Translations under genes and position numbers: made by a program | Notes under the pieces: model-generated | The model's database searches: none | What the model was told of the DNA's origin: nothing | The model's input: only the letters and a program-made list of their open reading frames with translations | Part shown: piece after piece, positions 5,737-9,254 of the stretch | How positions within the stretch are numbered: position 1 is the stretch's first letter | Layout of the letters: each line of letters starts with the position of its first letter | Source of the DNA: an uncultured Eubacteriales bacterium | GTDB lineage: Bacteria > Bacillota > Clostridia > Oscillospirales > QAMX01 | NCBI GenBank assembly: GCA_905205975.1 | Contig: CAJLFQ010000081.1 | Coordinates: 1 to 9,254, forward strand | DNA: 9,254 nt | Direction of reading: 5' to 3'

Positions 5737-6756
5737 ATGAAAACGACCGATTTTTTCTACGAACTTCCACCGGAATTGATTGCGCAGACGCCATGCGAAC
5801 AGCGCGACGGTTCCCGTATGCTCTACCTGCCGCTTGACGGCGGGCCGATTCAACATACCCGGTTTCGCTCTCTGCCGGATTATCTGCGGGCTGGCGATTG
5901 TCTGGTGTTTAACGATTCCCGTGTGATGCCCGCCCGATTGCTGGGCGTCCGCCCGGCAGGCGGCGCGGCAGAACTGCTGCTCTTGAAACCGCTGGGCGGA
6001 GACGACTGGGAGGTGCTTGCGCGTCCGGGGCGCAAACTGCCGACAGGTGCGACGGTTTCATTTGGAAAGGGCATGTCTGCGGAAGTTGTTTCTGTTGGCG
6101 AAAACGGCTTGCGGCACGTTCGCTTTCACTACAGCGGGGACTGGCAAAGCCTGCTCGAAGAATTGGGGCGCACGCCGCTGCCGCCTTATATAAAAGAAGA
6201 ACTGGCAGACCGCGAACGCTATCAAACCGTTTATTCGAAAAATACAGGGTCCGCGGCAGCGCCGACGGCCGGGCTGCATTTTACCGAAGAGATTCTGGAA
6301 ACGCTTCGTGCCAAAGGCGTACACACGGAGTTTGTAACGCTTCATGTGGGTTTGGGCACTTTCCGGCCTGTTCAGGAGGAAACGATTGAAGCACATAAAA
6401 TGCACACGGAAACGTTTTCTCTTTCTGCGGAGACGGCGCAGCGCATCAATGCGGCGAAAAAAGCGGGCGGACGCATTGTCGCCGTCGGCACAACCTCTTG
6501 CCGCGTTCTGGAAACCGCGGCTGATGACAGCGGCATTCTGCGCGAGATGCACGGCGAAACCGGCATTTTCATTTACCCCGGATACCGCTTCAAAATTTTG
6601 GATGGGCTGTTCACCAACTTCCACCTGCCGGAAAGCACGCTGCTGATGCTGGTTTCAGCGATGGCAGGACGTGAACGTGTTTTGGCGGCATACAGAGAAG
6701 CGGTCAAAGAACGGTATCGCTTCTTCAGTTTTGGCGATTGCATGCTCCTGCTTTGA
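5737..6756 (+). CDS. queA: S-adenosylmethionine:tRNA ribosyltransferase-isomerase
   Basis: Transfers and isomerises the ribosyl part of S-adenosylmethionine onto 7-aminomethyl-7-deazaguanine in tRNA, giving epoxyqueuosine at position 34 of the GUN-decoding tRNAs. The 339-aa product is full length. It begins MKTTDFFYELPPELIAQTP and has RDGSRML, then GDCLVFNDSRVMPARLLG. GSAAAPTAGLHFT and TLHVGLGTFRPV follow, and it ends with FKILDGLFTNFHLPESTLL and SAMAGRE, all family signatures. The start at 5737 matches the family N-terminus. No GGAGG is visible ahead of it (only a weak GAGA near 5725), in contrast with the neighbouring genes. An 11-codon upstream frame (5705-5740) ends in an ATGA overlap with this start. 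tgt, the usual partner, is not adjacent. The sigma-factor gene follows after 84 nt. Confidence 0.97.
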   Translation: MKTTDFFYELPPELIAQTPCEQRDGSRMLYLPLDGGPIQHTRFRSLPDYLRAGDCLVFNDSRVMPARLLGVRPAGGAAELLLLKPLGGDDWEVLARPGRKLPTGATVSFGKGMSAEVVSVGENGLRHVRFHYSGDWQSLLEELGRTPLPPYIKEELADRERYQTVYSKNTGSAAAPTAGLHFTEEILETLRAKGVHTEFVTLHVGLGTFRPVQEETIEAHKMHTETFSLSAETAQRINAAKKAGGRIVAVGTTSCRVLETAADDSGILREMHGETGIFIYPGYRFKILDGLFTNFHLPESTLLMLVSAMAGRERVLAAYREAVKERYRFFSFGDCMLLL

Positions 6757-6840
6757 GGAACAGACAAGCGACAAAAAAATTGATGCCGGCGGTTGCTTTT
6801 TGTGCTGCTGCGGGATATTTATGATGAAGGAGGTTTTGGC

Positions 6841-7359
6841 ATGGACGCACACCCTTTCCAATCCGCTGATCCCCGTGCGGATGAGGCGTCCGAGGTCATT
6901 CAACGGTATGCCGACATGGTATATCGAATCGCCCGTGTCCAAATGAAGAACCCGCATGACGCAGACGACGTTTTTCAGGATGTTTTTCTTGCTTACATTC
7001 GCTCGGACTTGCACTTTGACGATGAAGCACACCGAAAAGCGTGGCTGATACGGACAACCCTGAACCGCTGCAAAAAGTGGTTTGGATCGGCATGGGTTCA
7101 GAAAACCGTCGCGCTGGACGATACGCTTCCCGCGGCAGACCACCCGGAATACCTAGAGCTGTGGGATGCCGTGCGGCGCCTGCCAAAACAGCATCAGACT
7201 GTTTTGCTGCTTTTTTACGGGGAGCAGATGCAGGCTGCGGAGATTGGCGCGGCGCTCGGCATCCGGGAAAAAACCGTACGGATGCAGCTGACGCGAGCGA
7301 GGCGAAAATTAAAACAAGAGTTGGAAAGCGAGGAAACGGCTGATGACATTTCAATTTGA
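6841..7359 (+). CDS. ECF-type RNA polymerase sigma factor
   Basis: A 172-aa protein with the two-domain layout of group IV (ECF) sigma factors. Region 2 lies at about 17-80, with the core-binding stretch DADDVFQDVFLAYIRS at 40-55. Region 4 lies at about 106-158, with LPKQHQTVLLLFYG and the helix-turn-helix MQAAEIGAALGIREKTVRMQ followed by LTRARRKLK for -35 binding. It would direct core polymerase to a small set of promoters, often its own. The ATG at 6841 has an excellent AAGGAGG at 6827-6833, 7 nt away. The downstream gene starts inside its last codons, which implies translational coupling with its regulator. No clear ECF-type AAC/CGT promoter was found in the 84 nt between queA and this gene. 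The exact ECF subgroup cannot be set by eye. Confidence 0.93.
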   Translation: MDAHPFQSADPRADEASEVIQRYADMVYRIARVQMKNPHDADDVFQDVFLAYIRSDLHFDDEAHRKAWLIRTTLNRCKKWFGSAWVQKTVALDDTLPAADHPEYLELWDAVRRLPKQHQTVLLLFYGEQMQAAEIGAALGIREKTVRMQLTRARRKLKQELESEETADDISI

Positions 7360-8053
7360 AAAAAAACTGGCCGACGCTTTTCAGGCGGTGCGTCCGCCGG
7401 AACAACTGGTCCAAAAAACCGAGCAGAGCATGCATGCCGCGCTTCACCGTCAGCAGAAAAAGCAACCCCCCAGGATTGTACGGTATGCGGCCTCTGTGGC
7501 TTGTGCCGCGGCAATCTGCACGGCTGTCTTTCTGAGCGTGTGGCAGTGGTGGATTCCGCATGATTGGACCGGTCAGCCCGGCGCGCAATTATGCGCCATC
7601 GATGCGGACATGTATCGAGCATCCGCTGCGCGCACAGCAGCGGAACAGCTGATCTCTGCCCCTCCATCGATACAGGAACTGCTGGATACCCTCCATCAGT
7701 CGCTGTCGGCGCAGAATGCCTCCAAGCCGGGTGAGCTGATTGCCGACGGCGTCTGCAAACGCGTGGAATACTATCAGATCCCGACAAGCGGGCAGCCGGT
7801 TGCACTGCTGACAGTTCGGCTCACAGCAATTTTGAACATCAAAAACGAACCAAAGCGGCTGAAAAATGGGGATCAGATCACGGTAGTCTGCTTTCCGCCG
7901 GACTTGCCGAATCCGCCGGAAGACGGGACGGCAAAATACCGTTTCAGCCTGAGCACATCCCGAGATGGAAACGTTTATTCACCGGATGACGAAACACTCC
8001 TTGCGGAGTCGGCATGGCTTCTGCATGGTGCTTGGCCGCAGATTCTGCCATGA
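7343..8053 (+). CDS. Single-pass membrane protein, probable anti-sigma factor
   Basis: The 236-aa product has a cytoplasmic segment of about 45 residues, one transmembrane helix (about 46-70, IVRYAASVACAAAICTAVFL onward, ending VWQWW) and about 165 extracytoplasmic residues. The N-terminus FEKKLADAFQAVRPPEQLVQ resembles the amphipathic start of many Firmicutes anti-sigma proteins (K-L-x-x-A-F then PE-x-L-x-x-K-T). The zinc-type HxxxCxxC anti-sigma motif is absent. The start ATG at 7343 lies inside the sigma gene (17-nt overlap), with GAGG at 7330-7333. Overlap, topology and position make it the likely partner that holds the sigma factor at the membrane until an envelope signal arrives. The outer domain is not recognised; segments such as VALLTVRLTAILNI and DGTAKYRFSLST suggest beta structure. 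The role is inferred from context. Confidence 0.75.
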   Translation: MTFQFEKKLADAFQAVRPPEQLVQKTEQSMHAALHRQQKKQPPRIVRYAASVACAAAICTAVFLSVWQWWIPHDWTGQPGAQLCAIDADMYRASAARTAAEQLISAPPSIQELLDTLHQSLSAQNASKPGELIADGVCKRVEYYQIPTSGQPVALLTVRLTAILNIKNEPKRLKNGDQITVVCFPPDLPNPPEDGTAKYRFSLSTSRDGNVYSPDDETLLAESAWLLHGAWPQILP

Positions 8054-8094
8054 CGCAAAAAAACACCACAAAACATAAAACGGAGGTCTACAAC

Positions 8095-8667
8095 ATGAAA
8101 CGCACAATGAAAACATGGAAAAGATGGATGCTTGCCATTGTCAGCTGCGTGCTGGCACTCAGTCTTGCGGCCTGTTCTTCCGGAAAAGATCCGGCAGAAA
8201 CCTCAGCAACGACTGCGAATCCGTCTGCCCCTGACGCCACAACCGAACAAAAAAACAACCCGAATCTCGAAGGCTCTCTCCAAGATATCCTGAAGCGGAT
8301 TTATGAGACCGCTGACGTCAGCGACGATGACCGCGCATGGTTCTCCTCCATGGAAACGACCGACATCACCGCGGAAAACATGTCGTATTACATCGGCGTT
8401 CAAAGTGATAACGTTGCAGAAGGGATTGCTTCTGAACCGATGATGAGCTCAGTTGCCTATTCGCTCTGCCTGGTTCGCGTCAAGCCCGGAACAGATGTTG
8501 AACAGCTCAAAGCCGATATCAAAGCAAACGTCGATCCGCGCAAATGGATTTGCGTGGAAGTGATGGATGAAAACGTCCTTGTGGAAAACGTCGGCGATGT
8601 CATTCTCCTTGTGATGGATGACGAGTTGGCGCATACGCTGCGGGATGCTTTCCTGGCACTGAAATAA
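8095..8667 (+). CDS. DUF4358-like lipoprotein
   Basis: The 190-aa product begins MKRTMKTWKRWM, then a hydrophobic stretch and the lipobox LSLAAC with the lipidated Cys at residue 27. A Ser/Thr/Ala/Pro-rich linker (about 28-56) follows, then a compact domain. The domain holds EPMMSSVAYSLCLVRVKPGTD (114-134), LKADIKANVDPRKWICVEV (138-156) and the tail VLVENVGDVILLVMDD. The DPRKWICV segment and this layout fit my memory of DUF4358, a domain of unknown function in clostridial lipoproteins. It would sit on the outer face of the cytoplasmic membrane. The ATG at 8095 has CGGAGG at 8081-8086, 8 nt away. It lies 41 nt after the anti-sigma gene with no terminator between, so it probably belongs to the sigma operon, and it is closed by a strong terminator before the MBOAT gene. 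Confidence 0.82.
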   Translation: MKRTMKTWKRWMLAIVSCVLALSLAACSSGKDPAETSATTANPSAPDATTEQKNNPNLEGSLQDILKRIYETADVSDDDRAWFSSMETTDITAENMSYYIGVQSDNVAEGIASEPMMSSVAYSLCLVRVKPGTDVEQLKADIKANVDPRKWICVEVMDENVLVENVGDVILLVMDDELAHTLRDAFLALK

Positions 8668-8705
8668 GATTCGATCGGCATAAAAATCATCGCGCCGCCG
8701 CATGA

Positions 8706-8757
8706 AGCCGGGCAGGCCGGCAAAACGCCTGGACCTGCCCGGCTGTTTTGTTTCTTT
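8706..8757 (+). terminator. Intrinsic terminator after the sigma / lipoprotein operon
   Basis: A perfect 11-bp GC-rich stem (8706-8716 with 8734-8744, AGCCGGGCAGG/CCTGCCCGGCT) has a 17-nt loop. It is followed by the T-rich GTTTTGTTTCTTT (8745-8757). It lies 38 nt after the lipoprotein stop codon and separates that gene from the MBOAT gene, which therefore needs read-through or its own promoter. Only a weak candidate, TTGTTT-N17-GATACA, is seen in between. Confidence 0.85.
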
Positions 8758-8805
8758 GTCCATCGGACAGGATACATGTGATTCTTTGATGAAAGAGGGA
8801 GCAAG

Positions 8806-9254
8806 ATGCTGTTTTCTTCCATTTCCTTTCTGTTTTTCTTTTTGCCGATTGTTCTGATTCTCTATTTTGGACCTCTGCGGCGATGCCGGAACCTTGTCCT
8901 GCTGCTGGCCAGCCTTTTCTTTTATTTTTCCGGAGAACCGCGCTTCTTTCTTGTCATGGTCGGCGCGACGTGTTCGGGCTGGCTCCACGGCTTTTGGATC
9001 AATGCGTGGCGCGGGCGAAAACACGCGCGCATTCCGCTGATTTCCTCCATCTGTTTCAGCCTTGCACCCCTGCTGCTGTTTAAATATGCCGACTTCTTTT
9101 TGACGGCGGTCAACGGATTTACAGGCTGGCAGATTCCCCTGCTGAAGCTGACGCTTCCCTTGGGTATCAGCTTTTATACGTTCCAAATTCTCAGCTATTC
9201 GATCGACTTATACCGCGGGAAAGCGGGTCTTCAGAAGTCGTTCTGGCGCTTTCT
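8806..9254 (+). CDS. MBOAT-family O-acyltransferase, AlgI/DltB type (partial)
   Basis: The first 149 codons of a polytopic membrane protein that runs off the right edge. It begins MLFSSISFLFFFLPIVLILY (first membrane helix), then NLVLLLASLFFYFSGEPRFF (second). LAPLLLFKYADFFL and the family hallmark LPLGISFYTFQILSYSIDLY follow. That last phrase is typical of AlgI-like MBOAT proteins, which pass acyl groups, usually acetyl, across the membrane onto surface or secreted polysaccharides. The catalytic histidine would lie in the missing part. The ATG at 8806 has GAGGG at 8795-8799, 6 nt away. Members of this group usually work with an SGNH- or DHHW-type partner encoded nearby, which would be to the right of the window. 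The substrate cannot be told from this part. Confidence 0.93.
   Translation, partial: MLFSSISFLFFFLPIVLILYFGPLRRCRNLVLLLASLFFYFSGEPRFFLVMVGATCSGWLHGFWINAWRGRKHARIPLISSICFSLAPLLLFKYADFFLTAVNGFTGWQIPLLKLTLPLGISFYTFQILSYSIDLYRGKAGLQKSFWRF

Noticed and set aside
6896..7588. A 230-codon minus-strand frame opposite the sigma and anti-sigma genes
   Set aside because: It is low-complexity (Arg/Pro/Ser-rich), has no family signature, and lies opposite two well-supported, well-initiated genes.

Overview
The window looks like chromosome of a low-to-mid-GC Gram-positive bacterium of the Clostridia, most likely an Oscillospirales/Ruminococcaceae-type gut lineage. The grounds are strong GGAGG ribosome-binding sites, consensus TTGACA-N17-TATAAT promoters, a clostridial-style DapA, the archaeal/fungal-type aspartate-semialdehyde dehydrogenase, a SpoIID-family cell-wall enzyme, and an ECF sigma factor next to a DUF4358-like lipoprotein and an MBOAT acyltransferase. 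The species cannot be named from the sequence.

Left part (1-3803), all on the minus strand: reading leftward, a perfect-consensus promoter (3775-3803) drives a roughly 200-nt leader and then asd, dapA and dapB. These encode three successive steps from aspartyl phosphate to tetrahydrodipicolinate, the route to lysine and to diaminopimelate for peptidoglycan. A strong hairpin with a T-run separates dapA from dapB and looks like an attenuator. dapB ends at a probable terminator. A second perfect-consensus promoter then drives a lone tRNA-Ala(GGC) gene with its own compact terminator. Directly behind it is the 5' end of a glutamine-dependent NAD+ synthetase gene (nadE), which runs off the left edge.

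Middle part (3688-6756), plus strand: divergent from asd is a secreted 569-aa SpoIID/LytB-family protein with a SPOR-like N-terminal region. Its best promoter faces the asd promoter, so the two 5' leaders overlap antisense by about 45 nt. After a hairpin comes a full-length queA, the last enzyme-specific step of queuosine tRNA modification after tgt, without tgt beside it.

Right part (6841-9254), plus strand: an ECF-type sigma factor overlaps by 17 nt a single-pass membrane protein, which is the probable anti-sigma factor. Next come a DUF4358-like lipoprotein, a strong terminator and the start of an AlgI/DltB-type MBOAT O-acyltransferase that is cut by the window edge. This reads as an envelope-sensing module next to surface-polymer O-acylation genes and is the most interesting part of the window. 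Nothing mobile, no CRISPR array and no unmistakable new system is visible.
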